In this document: piece after piece, positions 16,201 through 26,884 of the stretch
Layout: each line of letters opens with the position of its first letter
Position numbering within the stretch: position 1 is the stretch's first letter
NCBI GenBank assembly: GCA_947652605.1
Contig: OX393581.1
Coordinates: 5,708,640-5,772,639 of the forward strand
DNA: 64,000 nt
Source: Elmis aenea
Taxonomy: Eukaryota > Arthropoda > Insecta > Coleoptera > Elmidae
Direction of reading: 5' to 3'
Notes under the pieces: model-generated
Database searches by the model: none
What the model saw: only the letters and a program-made list of their open reading frames with translations
What the model was told of the DNA's origin: nothing
Position numbers and translations under genes: made by a program

Positions 16201-19200
16201 GCAGCAAAAGCACGCCAGTACTTCTGACTATGTAGCTTTGTTTTTTCAACAACTTTTGGTGAACCAATTCCATTTTCAAGTAGTATATTACCCATTTGTA
16301 TGCAATCATTTAAAAATTCTTCAAATTTCCTATTATTTCAACTGTCTTTTGCGAGAAACTTTTTTATGAAACAGGAAAAGTTAAATAAATTAAAGTAGTC
16401 AAAAAGTAGCAAAAAATAATAAATAATTTTCGATAAATGAATTAAAATACTATACCTACAGATAAAATACAAAGACATCAATAAACTAAAATAATAAAAA
16501 TCATCTAAATATTCCATAAAATCTTGTAGTAATTAGTTTAATGTAATTTAATCTAGTATTGATTGTTCATTCATACTTTAATCACATTATTATTATTATG
16601 TTTTTCATTTTGAGACATTTATTTGGTTTTTGGTATTCTTTGTTTTACAAAATACATTGTTTCATAAAAAAAGGTTTTTTTGCCAAAGTTAAATGTGTAT
16701 GATAGGGAATATGAAGAGCTTTGGGTTTATTTTAAAACAGTTACGTAATTTCCACAAAAATATTCATTTGCTCATGGATAATATACTTTTTGGTAATTGG
16801 AGATTATTATAAATATTTACAATTTTGTTGTTGCAAGAGATATGTTAAAAATACTGCCTTATTCCTTTAGATTCTTTAAACTCAAGATACGCTCCTCCAT
16901 TACATAGCCAAAGAGGAGGAATTAAGTATGTGATAACAGAACAACGACTTAAAGAAATAAGATCCCATTTTATGTACTGGTTTTACGATAAAGGAGATCA
17001 TGATAACAATAATGGTGACTTTCAACATGCTATACAGAATTCAAATCCACAAGTGCACAAAAATTTAAACTTCCAGTTACCATTTTTTGGCTTCAGATTT
17101 AATTATACCAGAGTGTCAATCCACGGTTATCTAGAATTCAGCGATCCTCCAGAAACATATCCATCATATCCTCTGGTATTTCCAAACAAGGACTGGCCTG
17201 CTAAAAACGATCCGTCTTTTATGGGAATATTCTTCAGCAGATGTAGGATAGGTGTAGTTAAGGCTGAAGATGTTGATCAAAGATTACCCGGCGTGTATTT
17301 TCGATTGGAAAGGGATCTTCCCACACGTATTGACCAGCTTGGAGTGGAGATGTTTGAGAGAATTAAGTGGGACATCAGGGAAGGAGTAATTGGTGCTGAT
17401 TCTTTCATACCCAAACATGCCATTACTGTGACTTGGAAGAACGTTTCATTTGCAGGTGGCATTGTTCAGTCATTAGGCAAGGTGTGTAGAAAATCCTTTT
17501 TTTAAAACTAAAATTCATATTAAAGTTTGATTTTTTTATTTTCAGACAAATACATTCCAACTTGTTTTGGCAACTGATGAAGTCTTCACGTACGCAATTT
17601 TCAATTATTTGGATCTCCAGTGGACAACTCATACGGAAGCTGGTGGTGATACATTATCCGGTGAAGGTGGTGTACCAGCTTTTATTGGATTTAATGCCGG
17701 CAATGGAACTCGCAGTTTTGAGTATTTGCCTTACAGTCAGGCTTCGGTTTTACGTGATTTAAGTGGCAGAGGATGGGCAAATGGTTTTCCAGGACGACAC
17801 ATATTCCGTATTGATGAAAATATTCTGTTGGGAACTTGCAATAAAGATATCGGTATATTTATGTGAATAACCATTCTCGACTTCTGCTTAACAATATATT
17901 TTTAGATGGTGCCAATTTACCGTTGATGTTCGCACCTGAAAGTGGTAATATGCTGGGAGGAACTGTGGTAAACATAACTGGTCCTTGCTTTGAAAAAACT
18001 GACAAGGTTTTGTGCAAGTTTGATGTAGAGGATGAAGTCGAGGGGACCGTTGTAGACAGCAATCGAGCTGTTTGTGTTCAACCTAGACTCTCAGTCGAAG
18101 GGTATGTGAGGTTTGAAATCGCCATTGGAAGTGGAAAGTACAAGTGGAAGGGCAAATACTTTGTTGGTTAGTTGGATATATTTATTACATTGTTATACAT
18201 GAAATGAGAGGTAGATTTTTTTAATTAGAAAGTTTATTTAATCAAAATACCTTGATTCATTTTTGCCAACCACTCTTTTGGCCATGTACCTTTGTTTTTT
18301 TAATACATTTTATGAATGAATTCCATTTTTGGGCAGAACATTTTCGAGCCTGGTTTCAATGAAAGAACTTTATCGAATAAGGTTCTCTGTTGTTCACCAA
18401 ACATTAATCGAAACTTTCTTCTGGTACAACTCTGGTTTGGGAAAACGTTTCTGGGACTTCTTGAAGTCCAACCAGGATCTTTGCCGCTTTGAATTGTTGT
18501 AAAACAACTTCTCATCACAATTTAGTATGCAATCCAAAAAATTATCTTCCTCTTCATTTTTGACGGATTTATCTTCCTCAAACTTTTCATACCACTGGTG
18601 ATGCTTTTAGGCATTCCTTTGCCAAATGCAGAATTAATTTTTGTTGGTACCTTATTAGCATTAGTTGATCATTTCGACTATCTAAACAACTGAGGATGTA
18701 GTTGGCAACCAATACTTTATATATTGTTTAAAAAATACATACTTAACAGAATATGCTCGTAAATAATCCAACAGTTGGTCAGATATGAATTGCTGGTTTG
18801 ATTTTGAAATTTGAAATTTTTAGAAACGCCCGGATCAGCAGCAGAAAAAATTTTCTTTGACGATTCCTCAGTCCACGAGAAGAATCCTGGCACCATTCGA
18901 ATTACATGGGTCGCTAATAATTTGACCACCAATACAGCAGCCAATGTTCGCATTTCACTTTGGGGCTACCGAGAAAGCACAATCCGACCGGAATTCTTGT
19001 ACATCGGCGAACTGGACACCGTCCAAAACCAGGGAGTTTACGACATCAACCCTGGCATGTACAGAAACCGCAATCAAGAAAAACTATTAGATTTGCCGTT
19101 TGGGTTTATTCACATTAACCTGACCGACCCGCTTGAAATTGTCGGCACAAATTCCAAGATCACACCCGTCATTTGGAGCCGACCGATTCCCTTGGGATGG

Positions 19201-22200
19201 TATTTCGGGTCACAGTGGGAGAACAAGTACGGAAGTGATTGGCCCGATAAACTGTGCGATAATTGGATTAAAAATGATCGTTACTTGAAGAATTTCGCTC
19301 ACGAGTTGCCGCAATGCCCGTGTACCTTAATGCACGCTCTATCCGATAAAGGTCGTTACATGCCTGATTTTGATTGTGACAAAGACGCAAACCCCAAGTG
19401 CCAGTACAACAGAGGGGCCATGCACTGCGTGCGAAGCGGATCACCAACGTAAGTGTCCTAAATGCTCGTTTTTCCGTTTCAGTTTTTGATTCTCCCCGTG
19501 GTTTATGTTTAGGCTTGAAGGATCCGAACAAAAATGTTGTTACGACAAAATGGGTTACTTAACACTATCCTACGATCAACAGTGGGGTTCAAGTCCCCAT
19601 CGTTCCCATAACCTCGGCTTCCTACCATGGAACGAGCCCAATAAAGTTCCGACACTATCCCACTGGTTTAACGACATGGTCCCCAGATATTTCTGCTGTC
19701 TTTGGCAAGGCGAACAAGCCGTGGGTTGTGAAACCCTGAGGTTCGAGAGAAGACCGTCGCAAAACTGCGTCGCATACCAATCGCCGGGTGTTGCCGGTGT
19801 ATTCGGCGATCCCCACGTCATAACTTTCGATTCGACGGAATATACATTCAACGGTAAAGGTGAATTCGCGTTAGTCCGTGTTAACGATAAAAGCAACAGA
19901 CTGGAAGTGCAAGGAAGATTTGAACAAATGACTAACAACCCGTACGGAGAGGTAAGAGCTACGCAACTCACGTCCGTTGTTGCCAGAGGAAATTCTTCCA
20001 CAATCGTGGAAGTTAGAATGAGACCCGAGTATGCTCAGTGGAGGTACCGACTTGATGTTTTTGCTGATGGCAAGCGAGTTTTCTTCGATCGTCCAGCTCT
20101 GAAATTCCAACATTTCCCAGGTAAAATGAATACACAATTTTTTTAAACATTTTAATTATTTCCACAGAGGTCCCCTTTCGGGTTCCTGTACTGCGGCCTA
20201 TTGGTCTATTGTACCCTCTGATGATAGCCCCTTAAAGAAGTCCTGTGTTTTTGAAATACTCCAGGATTTTTTTAAGGGTGTTTTTCTTAACTCTTCTTGG
20301 TTGGCTTTTTCCATCCCTAGAAGTCTACGCCGATAGGTCATGGGCATATTACGCGAGGAGGTGTTTCTTATTCTTCATCACATCCTCTGCATATATCGGT
20401 CTCTGAGAGCCCTATTATGTAGAAGTGTTTGTTTAGCACACAGTGTCCCAATAACATTATTTTAAACATGTTTATTTTGTGTTTTGCTGAGATTTTGGAA
20501 ATGGTTAAATAATATTTTGGCATGAGTTCTATTACCATCTTAAAGTGTTAAGTATTTAACTTAAAAATTCAACCAAGTTTTGCTTTTAAAGTGCTGGAAC
20601 AACTTTAGATTGTTACATTTATTGTATTAACAATTTACTAAAAATATAAAAAATTAATCATTATCACCAACAATCCATCCGGGATCATAAAAGTAGGATG
20701 TAACTAGTTTAATATCAAAGAATAATTTTGAAAATATGTAACTTCTTCCTCTTTCTCTTCCTCTTCCTCCTTCTCCCTTCCTCTTCTTTTTTTTCTCTTC
20801 CGCTTCTTCCTCTTCTTGTTTCCAGTTATAGGCCACTGGCTTTTTTGGCATCCAAGTTTATTTTTAACATTCTTAGCCTAGGTCTTCCTCTGATTTTTTC
20901 CCTTTGATTTTATATTTTATTACTTTTGGTAACCCTTCCTCTTTCAGACTGCGCGTATGTCGTCTTCATTTATGTTTGAATTCCTTTACCATTCCATTCA
21001 CAGCTTTTATTAGTAATTCATTCCTGTGTTTGGTTTCTTATTGTATCCAGCCAGGGCCGGCCCTAGGGGGGCTTGTGCCTTAACACGTTGAGCGCCGATG
21101 CCAAAACAGCTAATGTGTCGCTGGGACCAAGCCATTTTTTTAATATATTTCAAGAATTTTTTTAACTTCGTGTTTTTTCTACTTCGTCGCACAATCTGCC
21201 CAACCCAAACACAAGTATACTTGCCTCTGGGACCGTACAACAGACCTGTCTAGGAAAATCAATGCATATCGTGGCCACCGGTGGACACGTGTAGTTTAAG
21301 CTAAACCTTGCGAGTGGCCACCGGTGGCCACCCGGTCCCTGAGTCAAGTCACAAAATGGCCACCGGTGGCCCACGCGGTGCTCAACGTGTTAATAGTTGA
21401 TAGAGGTGTATTTGATTGTCTACCTCTACATCCTTGCCTGTATTATAAGTTGTGTAGCAACCTAGATATTAAAATTAATAGTACAATACATACAGTGTAT
21501 AAGGGGGTGGGGGGCAATTTTACATATTGCGCTTGTGGCCCAGGAGAAGTTTGGTCCCATGTTTTATTATATTTAAATCATAGGGAACATTTGAAGCTTA
21601 GTTATTGTATTTTCATCAAACCAGGAAAGGTCACGATATGTTGTTGCTAGAATCTGATCAAGATTTATTGCATCAAGAACAACAGAACTAAATGTTTTGC
21701 AGAGTTATACGTGCCACTGGCCGTTTCCTTCGGAAAAAATAGGGGAAAAACTGAAAAGTTGAATAATAAAAGCACATTTTGAGATCGCGTTGGCCATGCA
21801 ACCGTCAGAAATAAAATCTAAACTCTTCTATTTACCGATCCCCCCATCTTTTGCAAGTAAAATGGTGCAAAGTTTTTGAAAAAATCTTTAACGGTTCCGG
21901 AGAAAAACGTCAAAAACGAAACCCCTGCAAAAGCGCTATGATTTGAGAAGTTATGTAACTAAATCTATGCGACTTGCATAGGCGTTTAACATAGGGGAAA
22001 GTGTTTTTACAAGGGCCTCGTTTTTCGCGTTTTTCTCCGGGACCGTTTAGGATCTTGTCAAAAACTTTGCACCATTTTACTTGGAAAGGATGCGCGCATT
22101 GGTAAATAGAAGAATTTCGATTTTATCTCTGACAGTTTCATGGCCAACGCGCTTGCAAAAATTACTTTTATTATTCAACTTTTCAGTTTTTCTCCTATTT

Positions 22201-25200
22201 TTCCGAATGAAATGGCCAGTGGCACGTATAAAGGCTCCCCCAGACAGAGGCGATACGGTACGATTCGGGACGATATCTTAATAAGATTGCGGCATATGGA
22301 AGCGCCCACACCAATGATGAGCGCGATATACCTGTTTAGCAATGACAAGCGGGTTTAATTTGTATGTCCGAAATAAGTTTGATTCTTTTTGGGTAATCTT
22401 GTAAGGGTAATCCCCATACCGATTGTATCGTACCGAGCGGTATAACGCGTCTGTCTGGGGGAGCCTTTACTCTGCCTCTGCCATAGGCAAGAAACTCTGC
22501 AAAACATTTAGTTTTGATGTTCTTGATGCAATAAACACAGCCTTGATCAGATTCTGGCGACAACATTTCGTCACCCTCCCTTGTAAGCAGTACATACCTA
22601 TGTTGCAAAAAAAACATTAAAAATTATTTTGCAGGTGTTTTGGTGTACACTCCAACATACATCCTCAATCAGTCAGAAGTGTTGATAATGTTCGACTCTG
22701 GAGCTGGTGTAGAAGTTATTGAAAATAAGGGTTACATGTCAGCTAGAGTTTACCTTCCCTGGACATTTATTGTAAGTCATGATTCTTCTCCATTTAAATT
22801 TGTTATAGTTCTGAAACGCAATTTGTTTTGCAGAATAAAACTCGCGGATTATTTGGCAACTGGAGTTTCACCTTGGAAGACGAATTTACACGGCCAGACG
22901 GGGAGCACATTCCCGTACAAACCAATGTCAACGATTTTGAGCGCGTTTATAACGATTTTGGTATACACTGGATGTTGGAAGACAAAGAAGATAAAGAAAA
23001 GGGCGGCGCGTTATTTTACCGCGAATTTGGTAGGACTTCGAGTTACTACAACAACAGGACGTTCAAGCCGGAATTCAGGGTATTACCAGAGGATTTGATA
23101 CCTCAAAATCGATCCATAGAGATAGAAAAGGCTTACGACCTCTGCGGTCGTGACGAGGAGGAGTACCAATGTCGTTACGATTACGCTATGACGTACAGCA
23201 GAGATTTGGCCCACTTCACACATAATTACAGGAGTTCAATATACAACATTAAAGAAATCAATGCCAAACAAATCGTTTCGTGCGGTGTTTTAGAAACTCC
23301 CAGGTTTGGTAGAAAAACGAATTTCCTGTTTATCCCTGGTACTAAGGTCACATTCGAGTGTGATCAAGAGTTTACACTTATTGGAGATCCAAGAAGGGAA
23401 TGCATGGCCGATGGTTCATGGGATGTTCCGAAGTATGGGTACACACAATGTCTCCGTAAGTGAAAATACAGATTTAAAAAAAAAATAGAATGATTTCTTT
23501 ACAAAGAAGAAATGTAAGTGAAATTCATTTTTTTTTCCAAAATTGAACCTTGTGTAATACACAGCCCAATATTAAACACCATTTTGATTTTTTGTTTGTT
23601 TTGAAAGTATTTTAATATTGTAGTGTTCCAAATGCAATGGGATTACGTAGGTATCTCGCTTAATATTCAAGATAGAGAAACGGTTCAACGACCAAAAATG
23701 AGCAGTTTTTTGAGAGAAAGTCAGAACCGTTTTCAAAAATATTCTATCATTACCGGTTTTTAAGTTATTAGCGAAAAACTGTTTTTTTTTGTCATATTTA
23801 TTATGTGTCATACCTCCGTTATTGTTGCAAATTTCGAAAAATGACAATATTTTTTATGGTGAACTTGTTCTGCACTTTTTTGAACAGCAAAGTTCTGAAA
23901 TTTTATCTGTTTTAACCCTTTCACTGTCCGGTAATTGTTGTGTATATTTTGTGTCGGGTTTTTTGTTTTTAAAAGAAAAATTCTGGTGGATGCGCCGGTT
24001 TAAAAATTAAGCTTATTGTAAGACAAATTATTTATTATCTTTGTTTTTAGGGGAATAACTTTTTTTTCCACAAAAGTTGTTAGAATTGATTAGCTATACA
24101 ACCTACCTTAATTTTTAAATGCACAGAATATTTAGTTTTCGAGAATAAATATGCAATTTTACTATTTCAAAAGGAACACTTTCTATATTTTTACGTTTTC
24201 TTGTAGATAAATTAATTGCCATTGAAAAATATCAAGCATATTTTTGTCTTCAGTTAATATATTTAGAGTTATTATTCTTGTGGATGCGTAGGGTCAAAAA
24301 TTAAGCTTATTGTAAGACAAGTTATTTATTATCTCTATTATTACTTAGTTACAAAAAAGTTTATTTTTACAAAAACTGTTGAAAATCATGAGTAACATAA
24401 TCTAATTATACAATATACAGAATAACGTATATTTACGGATTTGACAGTAAAAGGGTTAAATGACTCTGTTAATCTAAATTCTAAGTCATTAAAGAATTAC
24501 ATAGGCATGGAACCTTTCATATTTTTCATAAAACTTTTACGAATGGTGCTTAAACATTGGAAGATTCATATAAATAAGTTTAAATATAAATCACTTATCT
24601 TTTTTTTTTGCAAAGATTCTCTTGAAGAAATGCCAGACCAGTTTGGAGATTCGCGTCCAATTTTTTGCATTTCTTCAAGAGATTGTAATAAAAAATTTGA
24701 TGGAACCATTCCACTTCCAAAAAAATGTAAACATTTGCACCAGTATGGCTGAATTTATCCTTTGTTACGTTGCTTCAATTATTTTTTACCTTTAGGTCAA
24801 CAAGAATATTCCTCGCGCACAATGGGCTTGACAAGTGGCATAGTCCTAGCAATCATGATACCAATAATCCTTATCGTCGTCTTCCTCGCTAATTTCGTGT
24901 ACAAAAGCTATAAAAAAAGGGAACAGCCGTCGCTGTTATTCAACCCCCCGTCTCGATCGGCGAGTCGCTTGAGACTCGATGAGGACGATTCCGAAACTAA
25001 TAACATGCGCACTGTGAGCCCGGGAAGTCCGTTATCGGAAGATTACAACGAGTACACGTATCGCAGTCCCATTGCGAGCGACCGTAGCAGTTCCGGTAGC
25101 GGCAATAGCAAGAAACGAAGGAGCTACGATAAGACGTACAGGACGAACGAACCTCTCAAAGGGGTTCCGGAGGTGGAATTCGAAGAAAAACCATGGGACT

Positions 25201-25505
25201 TGGAATCGTCAAATGCGGGAACAGAATATGAACCTGATAACAAACCAAACCATTACAATGGTGCACGGATTAGTTCAGATGAAGATGATCCTAAATATTC
25301 GAAACCTTACAGACACACTTTGGTAGAGCCTAACGATCTTGATCAAAAACCAAATTTGGTCAAAGCAAGTTCTTCAAATCCCAATTTGATCGATTTCAGG
25401 TCCCCAGATGAATACGCCGAAGTATTCAAACCCAAAACGAATAGTTTGGCTTTTGATCAGCGATCACCGATAAGAAGCCAGAGTAGCATTGTCACGGAGG
25501 TGTAA
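13056..25505 (+). CDS. mesh: Mesh, smooth septate junction transmembrane protein, long isoform A (1420 aa)
   Basis: Mesh is a membrane protein of insect midgut smooth septate junctions, known to work with Ssk and Tsp2A. The CDS is join(13056..13266, 14669..14839, 16871..17481, 17546..17852, 17906..18166, 18824..19448, 19513..20120, 22635..22771, 22834..23455, 24796..25505); all phases agree. Order: signal peptide ([15 protein letters not shown]); acidic, Pro-rich linker; NIDO domain (about 220-420, exons 3-4); Ig-like/IPT (about 435-520, [15 protein letters not shown]); AMOP (about 660-820, many Cys); vWD with [10 protein letters not shown] (about 825-1010); sushi (about 1125-1183); membrane helix [20 protein letters not shown]; about 200-residue tail ending SSIVTEV, a class I PDZ ligand. 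The start is the ATG at 13056; an upstream in-frame TTG is not used. This end uses exon 10a and AATAAA at 25589. Identification is firm; domain limits are estimates. Confidence 0.95.
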
Positions 25506-26745
25506 CAATTGGCATGTGGAACTTACGATCATTGTGTTCATTATATATATTTAGTAATAACTTCATATTGTATACATTTTTATATGTTAATAAAAACTTT
25601 AAGTGTTGCAACACAAACGATGATCTATTCCACATGCCAAGAAGAGGTTTTAAAGGATTATTGGTATCAGTACTCTCTTTGTGTGTGGAATGGGTTTATC
25701 TTCTCTTTTAATGTCCATTCCTTTTGTGGTATATCGGTGCCTCCTTCATGTCCTGTATTTATTTTTGCTTACCATAGGTCAACAGGAATATTCTAGTAGA
25801 CAGGCCGGTATCACAGCGGGAATCGTTATGGCTGTTATGATTCCATTACTTCTACTCCTGATTTATGGGGCTTACGTGTTCCTCAGTAAGCGAAAGAATT
25901 ATGAAATGGAAGACGAAGATGCATATGAACAACAAAAAAGGTAAATTTAATAGTTTTTTATTCAATGAATTGCTTAATTTTTGTGTAAAATGATTGATAT
26001 TTAACTTGAACATTTTATTTTTATGAATTTAATAAAAAAATTACTCATTTATCGAGCTTTCTTCAATTCTAATTCTTTTACAGTAACTTATCTTTGCAGT
26101 GCTTCTTTAGAAATGTGCGTTTTTCCAAGTTTTGGTACTGATATAGGAATTAGAACTTTTTTAAACCAAAATAAATGCGTAATTTTAAAATTAAAATGCT
26201 AAAATTATGCACTGGATGCAATACAGGGAAATCCCATGCTAATTTTGAGCTGTTTAAATATTGGCCCTCCTTTCATTCGACAGCCAAATTTCATGTATAT
26301 GTTTCTTAAAAAGGGTACTTCCAAGATGAGTCCATCTGAACAATTTTGGAATTATTTTATTGGTATAGTTTAAAAATGTTTAAGTGAATGTTTGTGAATT
26401 TTTAAATATTCAATTAAAACATCAAAATTCCCTGAATTAATCATTGTTAAAGCTTTACAGTTACTTTAAAAATTAGATTATTGTAGGACATTACTTAAAA
26501 AAAAAACATTTTTGGTTATACAATGGCAATTAAAATATGCAAATATTAATGTTTCTGAATCTTTACTTTAGTGTGTTGTAAACTTTTTTGTTGACCAAAA
26601 TGTTTGTTTTAGGAGGGCACAGCAATTGGCAGAAGCAAAATTAAGAGCAGCAGAAACAGATGACGAGGAAGCTAGCAGTTTAAATAATTCGTCAATTCAG
26701 CCACATCAGCCATACAATAATTCCAAAGAAACTACAGTATATTAG
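13056..26745 (+). CDS. mesh: Mesh short isoform B (1282 aa, alternative 3' exons)
   Basis: Exons 1-9 as in isoform A, then 25778..25940 and 26613..26745 in place of 24796..25505. Exon 9 ends in phase 1 and both alternative acceptors fit it: each alternative begins RQQEYSSR, then a different membrane helix (here [20 protein letters not shown]) and tail. The B tail is short and acidic ([12 protein letters not shown]), then [19 protein letters not shown], ending KETTVY. Poly(A) signals AATAAA lie at 26845 and 26853. Choice of isoform would set which cytoplasmic partners bind Mesh. Splicing is inferred from the sequence; transcripts would settle it. Confidence 0.85.
13975..14575. repeat. 700-bp foldback family copy in mesh intron 1
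   Basis: Landmarks GCGATCGCGTTGGCCATG and its inverse CATGGCCAACGCGATCGC face each other, with GGTTCGGGGAAAAACGCG and CGTTTTTCTCCGGAACCG between. Ends GCGACCCTCCCTTGCAAG. The left end is damaged. Confidence 0.7.
14669..14839 (+). CDS. mesh: mesh exon 2 (Pro-rich linker)
   Basis: 171 nt after acceptor TTATTTCAG. Pro/Gly-rich, then [19 protein letters not shown]. Donor GTAAAA. Two partial transposon copies flank it. Confidence 0.92.
15840..16150. repeat. Half copy of the 700-bp foldback family in mesh intron 2
   Basis: Only the right arm is present, from TTTTTCTCCGGAACCGTTTA to TATCGTGACCCTCCCTTG. It ends against a mariner remnant, so it may have inserted into it. Confidence 0.65.
16140..16390 (-). 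mobile_element. Mariner transposase remnant (mesh intron 2)
   Basis: On the minus strand a frame reads [19 protein letters not shown], the second catalytic motif of mariner transposases (usually HDNARPH). Upstream residues such as KFEEFLNDC fit the family poorly and frames are broken. Dead copy. Confidence 0.6.
16871..17481 (+). CDS. mesh: mesh exon 3 (start of NIDO)
   Basis: 611 nt. Begins [17 protein letters not shown], contains [19 protein letters not shown] and the first half of the NIDO domain. Donor GTGTGT, a weaker site. Confidence 0.93.
17546..17852 (+). CDS. mesh: mesh exon 4 (end of NIDO)
   Basis: 307 nt. [19 protein letters not shown] and [19 protein letters not shown] complete the NIDO domain; [15 protein letters not shown] follows. 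Intron 3 before it is 64 nt. Confidence 0.94.
17906..18166 (+). CDS. mesh: mesh exon 5 (Ig-like/IPT)
   Basis: 261 nt. [19 protein letters not shown] then VVNITGPCF: the Ig-like, IPT-type fold that follows NIDO in the Mesh/SUSD2 family. Upstream intron 53 nt; donor GTTAGT. Confidence 0.93.
18190..18700 (-). mobile_element. Mariner transposase remnant (mesh intron 5)
   Basis: Minus-strand frames give [20 protein letters not shown], then [17 protein letters not shown], closely matching the mariner core (CDEKW...WLDPG...PKPNLHPKKVMVTVWW). Stops and frameshifts break it and the later HDN motif is absent. It sits between mesh exons 5 and 6 in antisense. Confidence 0.75.
18824..19448 (+). CDS. mesh: mesh exon 6 (start of AMOP)
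   Basis: 625 nt. [17 protein letters not shown] through [18 protein letters not shown], then the AMOP start: [25 protein letters not shown] and [10 protein letters not shown]. Donor GTAAGT. Confidence 0.94.
19513..20120 (+). CDS. mesh: mesh exon 7 (end of AMOP, vWD)
   Basis: 608 nt. [20 protein letters not shown] and [15 protein letters not shown] finish [24 protein letters not shown] opens the vWD domain with the GDPH motif. Confidence 0.95.
20160..20500 (-). mobile_element. LINE 3' end with RNase H-like tail (mesh intron 7)
   Basis: Minus strand: [20 protein letters not shown] then ICRGCDEE, followed by stops. This matches the end of LINE RNase H/zinc knuckle regions (GHCxLNxH...CRxC). 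The last part (CTGCGGCCTATTGGTCTATT) recurs at 57.85 kb. Confidence 0.7.
21080..21393. mobile_element. piggyBac-like MITE
   Basis: About 310 bp bounded by TTAA on both sides, with inverted ends ACACGTTGAGCGCC and GGTGCTCAACGTGT. The interior repeats GGCCACCGGTGG several times. No ORF of transposase type. It sits in what looks like another GC-rich element (CAGGGCCGGCCCTAG). Confidence 0.75.
21623..22587. repeat. 700-bp foldback family, full copy with nested MITE (mesh intron 7)
   Basis: Left end CCAGGAAAGGTCACGATATG, right end TCGTCACCCTCCCTTGTAAG. Arms and centre are as in the 46-kb copy. It is interrupted by a second element at 22228-22469. Confidence 0.75.
22228..22469. mobile_element. Nested Tc1/mariner-type MITE
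   Basis: Inverted ends AAGGCTCCCCCAGACAGA and its complement TCTGTCTGGGGGAGCCTT, flanked by TA on both sides. About 240 bp, inserted in the foldback copy, hence younger than it. Confidence 0.75.
22635..22771 (+). CDS. mesh: mesh exon 8 (vWD, continued)
   Basis: 137 nt after [28 protein letters not shown], then DSGAGVEV. The preceding 2.5-kb intron holds a LINE tail, a piggyBac-like MITE and a foldback element with a nested MITE. Confidence 0.92.
22834..23455 (+). CDS. mesh: mesh exon 9 (end of vWD, sushi domain)
   Basis: 622 nt. [20 protein letters not shown] continues the vWD part. The sushi/CCP module runs from [11 protein letters not shown] through [19 protein letters not shown] to YTQC. 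Ends in phase 1, the shared donor for both 3' alternatives. Confidence 0.94.
23619..23911. repeat. Partial foldback arm, CAGGGTGGTCC family (mesh intron 9)
   Basis: TTCCAAATGCAATGGGATTA, then GGTATCTCGCTTAATATTC and AACGGTTCAACGACC match the arm of the element at 6.6 kb. The copy is cut by the piggyBac-like element that follows. Confidence 0.6.
23912..24459. mobile_element. piggyBac-like MITE (mesh intron 9)
   Basis: TTAA-bounded with inverted ends CCCTTTCACTGTC and GACAGTAAAAGGG. The interior has a direct repeat of about 300 bp (AATTAAGCTTATTGTAAGAC at about 24005 and 24299). About 550 bp. Confidence 0.7.
24796..25505 (+). CDS. mesh: mesh exon 10a (isoform A membrane helix and tail)
   Basis: [20 protein letters not shown], helix, KSYKKRE stop-transfer, then a Ser/Pro/Asp-rich tail ([27 protein letters not shown]) and VTEV before TAA. 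AATAAA at 25589-25594. Confidence 0.93.
25778..25940 (+). CDS. mesh: mesh exon 10b (isoform B membrane helix)
   Basis: [20 protein letters not shown], helix, [18 protein letters not shown]. It looks like a tandem duplicate of the start of exon 10a. Donor GTAAAT, phase 2 out. Confidence 0.9.
26613..26745 (+). CDS. mesh: mesh exon 11b (isoform B tail end)
   Basis: [51 protein letters not shown] at 26845-26850 and 26853-26858. Confidence 0.9.
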
Positions 26746-26884
26746 GTTTTTTAATACATCATATATTAATTAATAATTTTTCATAACATAGTTGTAATTT
26801 TAAAGTGTACGTAAAACAGTAGAGTACTGTAAAATGTTTAAGATAATAAAACAATAAAAGGCATAAATTGTAGCATCAGCATCA

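Noticed and set aside
19576..20001. 141-codon minus-strand ORF
   Set aside because: Antisense of mesh exon 7, which is clearly the real coding strand (AMOP and vWD motifs).
20654..20851. Minus-strand ORF rich in Glu and Lys
   Set aside because: It comes from a simple CTTCTTCC-type pyrimidine tract within a mesh intron.
24441..24752. ORF before mesh exon 10a as an extra mesh exon
   Set aside because: It begins in a piggyBac-like element, has no matching acceptor and donor phases, and ends in a stop before exon 10a.
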